DNA of 64,000 nt from Candidatus Zymogenaceae bacterium (GTDB lineage: Bacteria; Desulfobacterota; Zymogenia; Zymogenales; Zymogenaceae): assembly GCA_016931225.1 (NCBI GenBank), contig JAFGFE010000019.1, forward strand, positions 61,747-125,746. Reading direction: 5' to 3'. The translations under genes were made by a program, and so were the position numbers. Each line of letters starts with the position of its first letter. The stretch's first letter is position 1. The notes under the pieces are model-generated. The model made no database searches. It had not been told where the DNA came from and saw only the letters and a program-made list of their open reading frames with translations. Positions 8,409 through 15,741 of this stretch are shown piece after piece.

Positions 8409-9392
8409 CTATCGGATGCCGAAAAGCGATGAAACATACTCGAAGCTTGCGGTAATCCTCAAGCGCCTGACGCCGATCGATTCGGGGATGGGATTGAAGG
8501 GTGACGCAAATTTGATGGCCTTGATGGCGGCCTCGTCGAGGATTTCGTAGCCCGAGGAATGTATCAGAATGATGTCGGACACGCTTCCGTCCTCCTCAAT
8601 CACGAACATAAGGCTCAGCCTCCCCTCCCATTGGTTTTTCTGGGCCTCCAGGGGATAGTTCCAGGCCATCTCGATGTGTCTCTTTATGTGGGAAAAATAC
8701 GTATAATACTTGAATTCCTGGGTGTTCAGGGAGACGGTCTCCTCCTCCTTGACGTCGGGGGAAGCCGTTCCGTAGGGAACATCCAGACGGGCCACGTCGT
8801 TTCCGTCGGGCAGGAGATCCTCCACGGCAAGGCGCTCGTGACTTTCCGGAGAGGGAGGCGACGGCGTTTTCTCGGCCCGCTCCTTTGGAGATTCAGGCGC
8901 GGGTTCCGTCCGTCCGGCCAGGATATCGTCGATCAACTCCGATTCCTCGACGGTGATCTCGGGCCGGGGTGTCTCTGTCTCTTCCGTTTCTTTCTCCGAC
9001 GGCGCGATCTCCGGTGCGGGAGGCTGGGGCGGCGGGCTTGCCGGGGGGGAATAGCCTCCCCCCAGGGGGGACCCCTTTACGATGCTCTCCTCCTCCACCT
9101 TTCGGTTCTTGTCCGAAAGCCGGTCGGATTCCACCTCCTCGTCGGTCTCGTTCTCCTGGGGAAAGTCGTTGAATTCCTTGTGATCATCGTCGGGCTCCTC
9201 GAACTTCACCACCAGGGGCGCGTCATTTTTCTCAAGGCTTTCGAGAGTGATAAAGGAAAAGAGGATCAGAAGGAGGATGTGAAAGACGATGGAGCCGATG
9301 AGAAAATACTCCACACGCCGCCGCTCGGACTGCTCCCGCCGACGATCCTGCACCATCAGCGAAACGGATGTTCTGGTTTCTTTCCCGTTCAT
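8409..9392 (-). CDS. TonB-like energy-transducing protein
   Basis: The 327-residue protein has an N-terminal cytoplasmic stretch rich in Arg and Glu, one membrane segment (about residues 29-48), a long Pro/Glu/Ser-rich periplasmic linker (about 50-200), and a C-terminal TonB-type domain (about 225-327). The last shows HIKRHIEMAWNYPLEAQKNQWEGRLSLMFVIEEDGSV and an AIKAIKFASPFNPIP segment. It would couple inner-membrane ExbB/ExbD to outer-membrane receptors or other envelope processes; no exbBD is nearby. ATG 9392 has a weak ribosome site. A very good promoter lies 72 bases upstream. Confidence 0.85.
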   Translation of the reverse strand: MNGKETRTSVSLMVQDRRREQSERRRVEYFLIGSIVFHILLLILFSFITLESLEKNDAPLVVKFEEPDDDHKEFNDFPQENETDEEVESDRLSDKNRKVEEESIVKGSPLGGGYSPPASPPPQPPAPEIAPSEKETEETETPRPEITVEESELIDDILAGRTEPAPESPKERAEKTPSPPSPESHERLAVEDLLPDGNDVARLDVPYGTASPDVKEEETVSLNTQEFKYYTYFSHIKRHIEMAWNYPLEAQKNQWEGRLSLMFVIEEDGSVSDIILIHSSGYEILDEAAIKAIKFASPFNPIPESIGVRRLRITASFEYVSSLFGIR

Positions 9393-9463
9393 CTAAAAAA
9401 AGGCACCGTGCGGTTACTCCGCCTCGGAAAAAGTTGTATGGCGATATGCAGACTCCCCCGTAT

Positions 9464-9492
9464 ATTGTACGGTCAACGGTCGGAGGTGTCAA
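9464..9492 (-). promoter_or_regulatory. Strong sigma70-type promoter for the TonB-like gene
   Basis: On the minus strand TTGACA (9487-9492) is followed after exactly 17 bases by TACAAT (9464-9469). It faces away from the sirtuin promoter at 9533-9561; the two -35 boxes are 40 bases apart. Confidence 0.8.
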
Positions 9493-9532
9493 ACGTAAAA
9501 AAGGCCGGAACAGATATCCCTCAGCGGTTTTC

Positions 9533-9561
9533 TTGACAACGGGCGGCTCTTTTCGTACAAT
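9533..9561 (+). promoter_or_regulatory. Strong sigma70-type promoter for the sirtuin gene
   Basis: TTGACA (9533-9538), a 17-base spacer and TACAAT (9556-9561), 49 bases before the sirtuin ATG. Same box sequences and spacing as the divergent promoter at 9464-9492. Confidence 0.8.
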
Positions 9562-9609
9562 CTCAAAAAAAACACGAATACACAAACCCCACTCACAAGG
9601 CATTCTCCC

Positions 9610-10374
9610 ATGCTCGAACAGATACGCCGGGCGGCGGCGTTGATATCATTTTCCAGGCGGACGGCGGCGCTCACCGGCGCCGGGGTGTCCACCGAGAGCG
9701 GCATCCCCGATTTCCGAAGCCCCAAGAGCCTCTTGTGGGAGCGCATCCACGCATACGAGTTCATGCCCATCGAGGCGTACACCGACGGCGACTTTCACTA
9801 TATAGACATCTTCTATCGCTATTGGTTTCCGCTGTTGTTTCCCATGATTCAATCCGAGCCGAACGTCACCCACCGATTCCTGGCGCACCTGGAAGCTGCG
9901 GGGCTGCTTTCCGGCATCGTCACCCAGAATACCGACGGTCTTCATCAAAAGGCCGGAAGCGAACTGGTGCATGAAATCCACGGGAATCTGGCCGGGGCGC
10001 ACTGCTGGAAATGCAACAAAAAACACACCATCAACTACATCCTCGAACAGATAGAAAAGCCGGTCATACCTCCACCCTGCACCGAGTGCGGCGGCATCGT
10101 CGGGCCGGATATCGTATTCGCCTTCGAGCGCACCCCCGCCTACGACGAATCCCTGCACCTCGCCGAAGGGGCCGACCTCCTGCTCGCCCTGGGGTCGTCG
10201 CTTCTGGTGGAACACGTCAAGGAGATCGTCAATACAACCCTGGAAGGCGGGGGGCGGCTCATCGTCATCAACGCCCAGCCCACGCCGTTTGACGACGTGG
10301 CGGACGTGGTCATTCACGAACGGCTGTCAACGATTTCCTCCCTCATCTGGGAGCACCTGGGAGACTACTATTGA
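9610..10374 (+). CDS. SIR2-family NAD-dependent protein deacylase (sirtuin)
   Basis: The 254-residue enzyme removes acyl groups from lysines using NAD+. The NAD-binding ALTGAGVSTESGIPDFRSP is at residues 19-36, the QNTDGLHQKAGS motif is near residue 104, and the catalytic His is in HEIHGNLAGA. Two Cys pairs for structural zinc follow (CWKC and CTEC). Near the C-terminus, LALGSSLLVEHVKEIV and VINAQPTPFD complete the Rossmann fold. It has no membrane segment. The stop overlaps the next start by four bases, tying it translationally to a beta-helix acyltransferase. Confidence 0.93.
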   Translation: MLEQIRRAAALISFSRRTAALTGAGVSTESGIPDFRSPKSLLWERIHAYEFMPIEAYTDGDFHYIDIFYRYWFPLLFPMIQSEPNVTHRFLAHLEAAGLLSGIVTQNTDGLHQKAGSELVHEIHGNLAGAHCWKCNKKHTINYILEQIEKPVIPPPCTECGGIVGPDIVFAFERTPAYDESLHLAEGADLLLALGSSLLVEHVKEIVNTTLEGGGRLIVINAQPTPFDDVADVVIHERLSTISSLIWEHLGDYY

Positions 10375-11126
10375 TTTTTCCGGAAAGCGGGACAACGGAC
10401 AGGGAGAAGAGGAAGGTCATTTCGCACTACCTCTTCACGAAGGACTGCCTGAAGCACGATCTGAGGGAGATCCTGCGCTGGCCCCTGAGATTCCTTCTCA
10501 ACCACATCATCTTCCCCCGCCGCTCGTGGTACGCGGCGGCGCTTCGGGGCACTCTCATCAACCTCATCAACGGCAGATTCACCGTGGCGTTCGTCTACAA
10601 GGACGTCTTCGTGGAGTCATACCGGATGTTGAACCTGGGGAAGGACTCGATGATCGAGGAAGGCACGCACATCATCGGGGAGCTGACCCTGGGAGAGCTG
10701 ACGGTGATCGGCCCCCGGGTCTGGATCGAGGGGCCGGTCTCCCTGGGGTACGGCGCCTCGATCCGGGAGGGATGCATCGCCATCAGTCATACGACCATAG
10801 AGGAATGGGTGGGCGTTTCCTCCAACGTCCATTTCATCACCTTCGACCATGACATCGGGGACGTCACACGCCGGGTGGGCAAGATCAAGTTCAAGCCGAT
10901 CCTGATAAAATCCGGCGCCTGGATCGGCACCAACACCACGGTGATGCCGGGGGTGACCATCGGGGTCGGCGCTATCGTGGGCAGCAGGGCCCTGGTGACG
11001 AAGGACATCCCGGACAATTCTCTCGCCATCGGCGCGCCGGCGAAGGTCATCAGGAAGCTCGGCCCCGACGTGGGGGGCGGCCTGCCGAAGGAGATGATGA
11101 AGAAGTATTTCTACGAGAAGTGGTAG
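10371..11126 (+). CDS. Left-handed beta-helix acyltransferase with hydrophobic N-terminus
   Basis: The 251-residue protein has an N-terminal region (about residues 15-70) with hydrophobic and basic stretches including IFPRRSWYAAALRG, then hexapeptide repeats from about 95 to 225, ending in the DapH/maltose-acetyltransferase-like GVTIGVGAIVGSRALVTKDIPDNSLAIGAPAKVIRKLGP. The presumed activity is O- or N-acyl transfer to a sugar or small molecule, possibly at the membrane. Translation appears to start at TTG 10371, overlapping the sirtuin stop, with GGGAG upstream; no ATG precedes the conserved region. A clear paralogue lies at 48891-49604. Substrate unknown. Confidence 0.8.
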   Translation: MIFPESGTTDREKRKVISHYLFTKDCLKHDLREILRWPLRFLLNHIIFPRRSWYAAALRGTLINLINGRFTVAFVYKDVFVESYRMLNLGKDSMIEEGTHIIGELTLGELTVIGPRVWIEGPVSLGYGASIREGCIAISHTTIEEWVGVSSNVHFITFDHDIGDVTRRVGKIKFKPILIKSGAWIGTNTTVMPGVTIGVGAIVGSRALVTKDIPDNSLAIGAPAKVIRKLGPDVGGGLPKEMMKKYFYEKW

Positions 11127-11343
11127 GGGCGTCCGGCCGGTGCGGCTCTCTCTCCATGTATACTCCACGATAGCCGCAAAAAGTATCGAAAGCACGTTTT
11201 AATGCAGGATGAGTTTATTTAGTAATTCGATTTTTTATCCGCCGTTGTTTTACAGACGCTAAAAACTGAAACAACATCAGGTCATTTTGATGAGTCTAAC
11301 AATGTAAAGGAAATGTGAGTCTCGATTGTATTGGGGAATAATA

Positions 11344-12396
11344 ATGAAAAACATGAAGATATTTTTATTCAAGATTGTTTTGCTTGGGATGTTTCTCCTT
11401 CCCATTTCACTCATTTCATGTACCGAGACAAAAACCATCAACGGTGAAGAACTTTTTAGGTACAAGACACGTGATGATGTACAATCGTCTCCCTATGTTG
11501 CTAACGGTGTGGTCTATTTCGGCAGCAATGATGATCATCTCTACGCCCTAGACGCGAAAACGGGGGATATAAAATGGTATATAAATCCGGAAGATTGGGT
11601 AGACTCCTCCCCCTATGTGGTGGATGGTATCGTATATTTCGGGTGTAGAGATTGGAATCTTTACGCCGTGGACGTAAAAACAGGACAGAAAAAGTGGCGG
11701 TTTTTTACAAATGGTTTAGTACACACTTCACCTTTTGTTTCGGATGGTCTGGTCTATATTGGGAGCAGTGATAATTATCTCTATGCCCTGAAGGCTAGAA
11801 CAGGGAAAGAGAAGTGGCGATTTAAGACGCGTTCTGATGTGGGTTCCTCTCCATGTGTGGAGGGTGGTGTGGTTTTCTTCGGAAGCGATGATGATCATCT
11901 CTACGCCGTTGACGCGAAAACGGGAGATGAGAAGTGGCGGTTCGAGACAGGTGCAAATGTATGTTCCTCTCCCTGTGTGGTGGACGGGGTAGTTTATGTC
12001 GGAAGCCGTGATGATTATCTCTACGCCTTAAAAACAAAGAATGGAGACGCGAGGTGGCGGTTCAAGACGGGTGATGATATATACTCCTCCCCCTGCATGG
12101 TTGATGGTGTGGTTTATTTCGGTAGCAATGATGATTATTTTTACGCCGTCGACGCTAAAACGGGAAATGAGAGATGGAGATTCAAGACAGGCGATGATGT
12201 ACGCTCCTCCCCCTGTGTGGTAGACGGAGTCGTCTATGTCGGGAGCAATGATGATCATCTATACGCCGTCGACGCTAAAACGGGAAAAGAGAAATGGAGA
12301 TTCAAAACGGGCGATGATGTACGTTCATCTCCCTGTGTGGTAGACGGGGTTATCTATGTGGGGAGCAATGATGGGTATTTGTATGCGATTTGGTAG
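11344..12396 (+). CDS. PQQ-like beta-propeller lipoprotein with exact 40-residue repeats
   Basis: The 350-residue protein has a lipoprotein signal (lipobox LISC, Cys at about residue 26) and then a beta-propeller made of PQQ/BamB-like blades. Each blade reads roughly SSP.VV.GVVY.GS.DD.LYA.DAKTG..KWRFKTGDDV. Eight GSNDD..LYA units occur at exactly 40-residue intervals without any insertion, and the short last unit suggests closure with the N-terminal strand. No enzymatic residues are evident; a scaffold or ligand-binding role at the envelope is likely. ATG 11344 sits just before the signal peptide; the ribosome site is weak. The gene is AT-richer than its neighbours. Confidence 0.85.
   Translation: MKNMKIFLFKIVLLGMFLLPISLISCTETKTINGEELFRYKTRDDVQSSPYVANGVVYFGSNDDHLYALDAKTGDIKWYINPEDWVDSSPYVVDGIVYFGCRDWNLYAVDVKTGQKKWRFFTNGLVHTSPFVSDGLVYIGSSDNYLYALKARTGKEKWRFKTRSDVGSSPCVEGGVVFFGSDDDHLYAVDAKTGDEKWRFETGANVCSSPCVVDGVVYVGSRDDYLYALKTKNGDARWRFKTGDDIYSSPCMVDGVVYFGSNDDYFYAVDAKTGNERWRFKTGDDVRSSPCVVDGVVYVGSNDDHLYAVDAKTGKEKWRFKTGDDVRSSPCVVDGVIYVGSNDGYLYAIW
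11521..12396 (+). repeat. Tandem 120-base repeats within the propeller gene
   Basis: Copies of a GGnAGCnnTGATGATnATCTnTACGCC unit begin at 11521, 11641, 11761, 11881, 12001, 12121, 12241 and 12361, exactly 120 bases apart. The copies around 12121-12360 are the most alike, suggesting recent duplication or gene conversion. Confidence 0.95.
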
Positions 12397-12462
12397 TATA
12401 AAAGGTAAAATGACCTTACTCAACAACAATCATATGTATGAAAGAGGATAAAGGAGAAGAAT

Positions 12463-13542
12463 ATGAACGAAAAGGAAAAAAGGGGAAGTGCATATAAGAT
12501 ATTCCCAATCATGGTAATGCTCATCTCCCTCGGCTTCATTTTCGGGTGTGCCCAGAATATCAAAACGGAAATCGCAATTGATGGTTGTATGCGCATTAGC
12601 GGAATTCCGGGTCCTGAAGATTTTGCGTATCTTGAAAAAGAAGAAATTCTTATTGTTTCAAGTCACGACAGGAGAAATCGTGAAAGCGATGGGGAACTCT
12701 TCTGGATCGACCTCACTCTCCCACCGGAAGAACAGGTCGGAAACCCCATTGCCATTGAATATCCGGAGGACTTCAGGCCACATGGTATCAGCTACCTCCC
12801 CACACCGGATGGTGGCATCCTCTATGTTATTTCACACCCCATGTCCGAAGAGGTACAACACACGATTGAGATTTTTGGACTGACCGAAGAATCTGGATCC
12901 ATGCAATGGGAACACCTCGAAACAATTACGAGCGATCTTCTCACAAGCCCAAACGACCTTGTTGTTCTCCCCGACAATACCCTTTTGATTTCCAATGACA
13001 GCGGCCCGGGAGGAGATACCATCAAGAAGATTCGCGGGCTGTTTCATATAAAAAGCGGGTCAGTGGTGTATTATAACGGCAGCACGTTCATTGATCTCGG
13101 AGTCCCCGAATCTTACGGTAATGGAATCAACTACATCATAGAAAACGGCGAGATGTATATATATCGAGCAGCCTTGATGAACAGGTCAATTAAGAAGTTT
13201 CAAATAGATCGAGTCGATGGGGAGATAGCAGCATTAACCTATATTTCCAAGATAAAGCTCGATTCCATGCCCGACAATTTGGAAGTTGATGGAGAGGGGA
13301 ATATGTATACTGCCGCGCACTTCAACTCATTTCTCTTTTTGGCCCACGCAAAGGACCGCTCTCATATTTCGCCCACACAGGTATACAAAATTACTCCACA
13401 GGGAGAGGTTACAGAGCTCTACGCCAACAGGGGAGAGGGAATCTCCGCCGGAAGTGTCGCCCGTGTCATCAACGGCAGGCTCTATATTGGACAGGTATTT
13501 GAAGATTTCATCTTGTCCTGTCCATGCTCAGAGGAGGAATAA
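12463..13542 (+). CDS. Paraoxonase/arylesterase-like beta-propeller lipoprotein
   Basis: The 359-residue protein has a hydrophobic signal with a lipobox-like IFGC and then a six-bladed propeller resembling the serum paraoxonase/SMP-30 superfamily. The recognisable parts are IPGPEDFAYL, ILIVSSHDRR, RPHGISYL, LYVISHP, SPNDLVVL, ISNDSG and MPDNLEVDGEGNMYTAAHF. In paraoxonases the equivalent Asn/Asp/Glu residues bind the catalytic calcium, and most seem present. It may hydrolyse esters or lactones in the periplasm; the substrate is unknown. AAGGAGAAG precedes ATG. The gene is notably AT-rich (23 of 60 bases are G/C in 13141-13200) and 66 bases after the other propeller gene, so both may have arrived together. 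Confidence 0.75.
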   Translation: MNEKEKRGSAYKIFPIMVMLISLGFIFGCAQNIKTEIAIDGCMRISGIPGPEDFAYLEKEEILIVSSHDRRNRESDGELFWIDLTLPPEEQVGNPIAIEYPEDFRPHGISYLPTPDGGILYVISHPMSEEVQHTIEIFGLTEESGSMQWEHLETITSDLLTSPNDLVVLPDNTLLISNDSGPGGDTIKKIRGLFHIKSGSVVYYNGSTFIDLGVPESYGNGINYIIENGEMYIYRAALMNRSIKKFQIDRVDGEIAALTYISKIKLDSMPDNLEVDGEGNMYTAAHFNSFLFLAHAKDRSHISPTQVYKITPQGEVTELYANRGEGISAGSVARVINGRLYIGQVFEDFILSCPCSEEE

Positions 13543-13576
13543 GACAGGGGAAAATGAGTTACGTGTTGATATCTGA

Positions 13577-13609
13577 AAAAAACCGGCTCCCACTCGGAGC
13601 CGGTTTTTT
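13577..13609. terminator. Bidirectional rho-independent terminator
   Basis: AAAAAACCGGCTCC (13577-13590) pairs perfectly with GGAGCCGGTTTTTT (13596-13609) around a five-base loop. It ends both the propeller pair and the convergent methyltransferase gene. Confidence 0.93.
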
Positions 13610-13640
13610 CGTGTTTTATTTATCTTCTCAATAAAATACG

Positions 13641-14825
13641 CTATCGCTTCTTCATCACCGCCATCACCTCCATCGGCACCTTCGCGGCGCATGTCATCTC
13701 CGCAAACGAGAAAGGGACGATCTTCTGGACCGTCATGCCCGCGGCGTGTGCGATTTTTTCGATCCGCATGTCGGAGAAAAACTCGATGTGCAAGAGAAAC
13801 GGGAAGGTGTAGCCCTCTTCCTCTTCGCGAACCCGCTGGGCGATGCCGTTGGCGTCGGTGGGGACGGTGACGAGGAGCTGTGCCCCCGGCCTTAACAGCG
13901 ACGATACGTTTTTCACCACCGCCTCGGGGTCCGTGGTGTGCTCCAGCACGTCGGTGATGATGGCCCCGTCGAATGGGCCGAGGTTCCCGGGCGGCCGGGA
14001 GAGGTCCGCGGAAATGCAAGCGAGATCCCCGTTCTTCGACCCGGCAAGCTGTGGCACCAGCGTCCGATCCATAGACAATCCGAAGGCGCCGGATTCGAGA
14101 TCTATCAGGTCGAGCACCCGCTCCAGGAAATCGGCGTCGTCGTGAATCCTCTGGGCCAGCGCCCGGGCCCGCCCGGCCCGAAGCGGCGAGAAATCCACGT
14201 AGGTCACCGGGCCCCGGGTCGAGAGCACGAGCCCCGCGAACCCGGACCCGCCCCCGGCGTCCAGGAGGTGCCCTCCCCATTCCGCGATTTCCGGGAATAT
14301 CCGCGCCACAAAAGACACCTCGCCGCCGGACGAAAAGCCGGTCAGATAGACCAGGGAATAGAGAAACGAGAACATCGGCCCCGAGAGGCCCGCATCCCGT
14401 ACGTCGGCCTCGAAGGCGGCGCGAAACGCGTTTCTGATCACGATATCCGTCCGCATCCGATCCGCCAGGGCGGCGACATCCTCCGCGCCGGCGGATTCAA
14501 GAAGACGCGCCCTGTTCTCTTCCGAGAAACAGGTATGGATAACCTCCACTACGTGGGGGTAGATGATCGAGGCCGGGTCGTTGTAGGAGAGGGCGAACCC
14601 CGGTTTCTTGCCCAAATGAAATAGGGCCCGGTAGTACTCGAACGAGCGCTCCAAGCCCCGATCGGTCTCGTCGGTCAGAATTTCGGTCCACCGGTCCGCC
14701 AGGGTGTGTGCATCGGGGGCGCCGGGGCGGTTGTCTTCGCCGGACCGGAAGGCGCGAAGCTCGCGCTCGGGCAGCAGGGAAAAATAGACGGACAGGATGT
14801 CTCGAACGCCGAATTGATGGGTCAT
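13641..14825 (-). CDS. Class I SAM-dependent methyltransferase with N-terminal extension
   Basis: The 394-residue protein has a helical N-terminal region of about 190 residues of unknown role, then a Rossmann methyltransferase domain. Motif I is HLLDAGGGSGFAGLVLS, with FDGAIITDVLEHTTDPEAVVKNVSSLLRPGA as motifs II/III. The last part (HIEFFSDMRIEKIAHAAGM) is typical of Methyltransf_11/12 enzymes. The substrate cannot be told. It is the distal gene of a pair: the upstream methyltransferase gene ends only four bases before this ATG. Confidence 0.8.
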   Translation of the reverse strand: MTHQFGVRDILSVYFSLLPERELRAFRSGEDNRPGAPDAHTLADRWTEILTDETDRGLERSFEYYRALFHLGKKPGFALSYNDPASIIYPHVVEVIHTCFSEENRARLLESAGAEDVAALADRMRTDIVIRNAFRAAFEADVRDAGLSGPMFSFLYSLVYLTGFSSGGEVSFVARIFPEIAEWGGHLLDAGGGSGFAGLVLSTRGPVTYVDFSPLRAGRARALAQRIHDDADFLERVLDLIDLESGAFGLSMDRTLVPQLAGSKNGDLACISADLSRPPGNLGPFDGAIITDVLEHTTDPEAVVKNVSSLLRPGAQLLVTVPTDANGIAQRVREEEEGYTFPFLLHIEFFSDMRIEKIAHAAGMTVQKIVPFSFAEMTCAAKVPMEVMAVMKKR

Positions 14826-14829
14826 GGGG

Positions 14830-15714
14830 CTACTTCTTCACGAAAATGACGGCCTGAAAATAGAGGGTCTCCGGAACCAGGTGTTTGAGCACTCCCTGGT
14901 CCAGGCGAAAGAGCAGCCTGACCAGAAGGTCTGTCGCCCAGCGAATCGGCCGGATATTGCGAAAGGCGTGGGCGAAAAACTTCGTAAAATTGCTCAAAAA
15001 GCCGTATGTGGTCACCCTCGCCTCGGAAAAGGGGATATCGCCGACGATATCCCGGAGCTCCTTGGGATAAAACGTGGTGACGTCCACCGGCGAGTCCAGG
15101 GTGTTGACATATTCCTCCTCCACCACCCAGATCGGCTTCTTCCCCTTGATGCGCTCCCTGATCGTGTAGGGAACGCCCCAGGTATATCTCATGACCGTGA
15201 AGACCAGCTCGGTGCCGTGCCGGGTGGGTTCGAACATCAGCGCCCGCCCCCCCGGCTTCAGGAGCCGATGGACCTCCCGGACGACCTGTTCAGGGTGAGG
15301 AACATGGTGGAGTATGGCGTGGCAGGTGATAAAATCGAAGCTCTCGTCCCGGTATGGGAGGGACTCGGCATTCGACTGGGTCAGGATAACGTGCGTGTGC
15401 GCCCCTTTTGCGTTCTTGTGACACGCCCTGAGCATCCCGATGGAGATATCCGATCCGTGGGCCTCCTCGATACGGTCGGTCAGCGACAGATTGACCACCG
15501 CCGTTCCGGTTCCGCACCCGATGTCGAGATACCGCCCGACCCGTCCCAGCTCCTCCCCCATGTAGACGCAGTATTCTCCAAGCATCCTCTCCATCTCTTC
15601 GCTGCCGTACTTCTTCCCCCATTTCCAGTCATAAATCTCGGCGTCGAACTCGTCGTGAAATACAATGTTTGAATCGGTGATTTCCTTGTCGGTGTAGGGT
15701 AATTTTTCGCTCAT
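14830..15714 (-). CDS. Class I SAM-dependent methyltransferase (Methyltransf_11 type)
   Basis: The 294-residue cytoplasmic enzyme has motif I YLDIGCGTGTAVVNLS at about residue 60, VILTQSNAESLPYRDESFDFITCHAILHHVPHPEQVV (motifs II-III) and RLLKPGGRALMFEPTRHG. A C-terminal extension of about 120 residues contains FLSNFTKFFAHAFRNIRPIRW, which may fold as a substrate or membrane-contact cap. Small-molecule targets such as quinone or lipid precursors are typical of the group but not shown here. It is followed directly by another methyltransferase gene, and the histidine kinase gene ends 27 bases upstream. Confidence 0.82.
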   Translation of the reverse strand: MSEKLPYTDKEITDSNIVFHDEFDAEIYDWKWGKKYGSEEMERMLGEYCVYMGEELGRVGRYLDIGCGTGTAVVNLSLTDRIEEAHGSDISIGMLRACHKNAKGAHTHVILTQSNAESLPYRDESFDFITCHAILHHVPHPEQVVREVHRLLKPGGRALMFEPTRHGTELVFTVMRYTWGVPYTIRERIKGKKPIWVVEEEYVNTLDSPVDVTTFYPKELRDIVGDIPFSEARVTTYGFLSNFTKFFAHAFRNIRPIRWATDLLVRLLFRLDQGVLKHLVPETLYFQAVIFVKK

Positions 15715-15741
15715 TGATCACATTCTACTCTCTGCTATTCG

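Noticed and set aside
13528..14280. Open frame of 250 codons on the minus strand, Arg- and Gly-rich
   Set aside because: Alternative frame of the methyltransferase gene and runs through the terminator at 13577.
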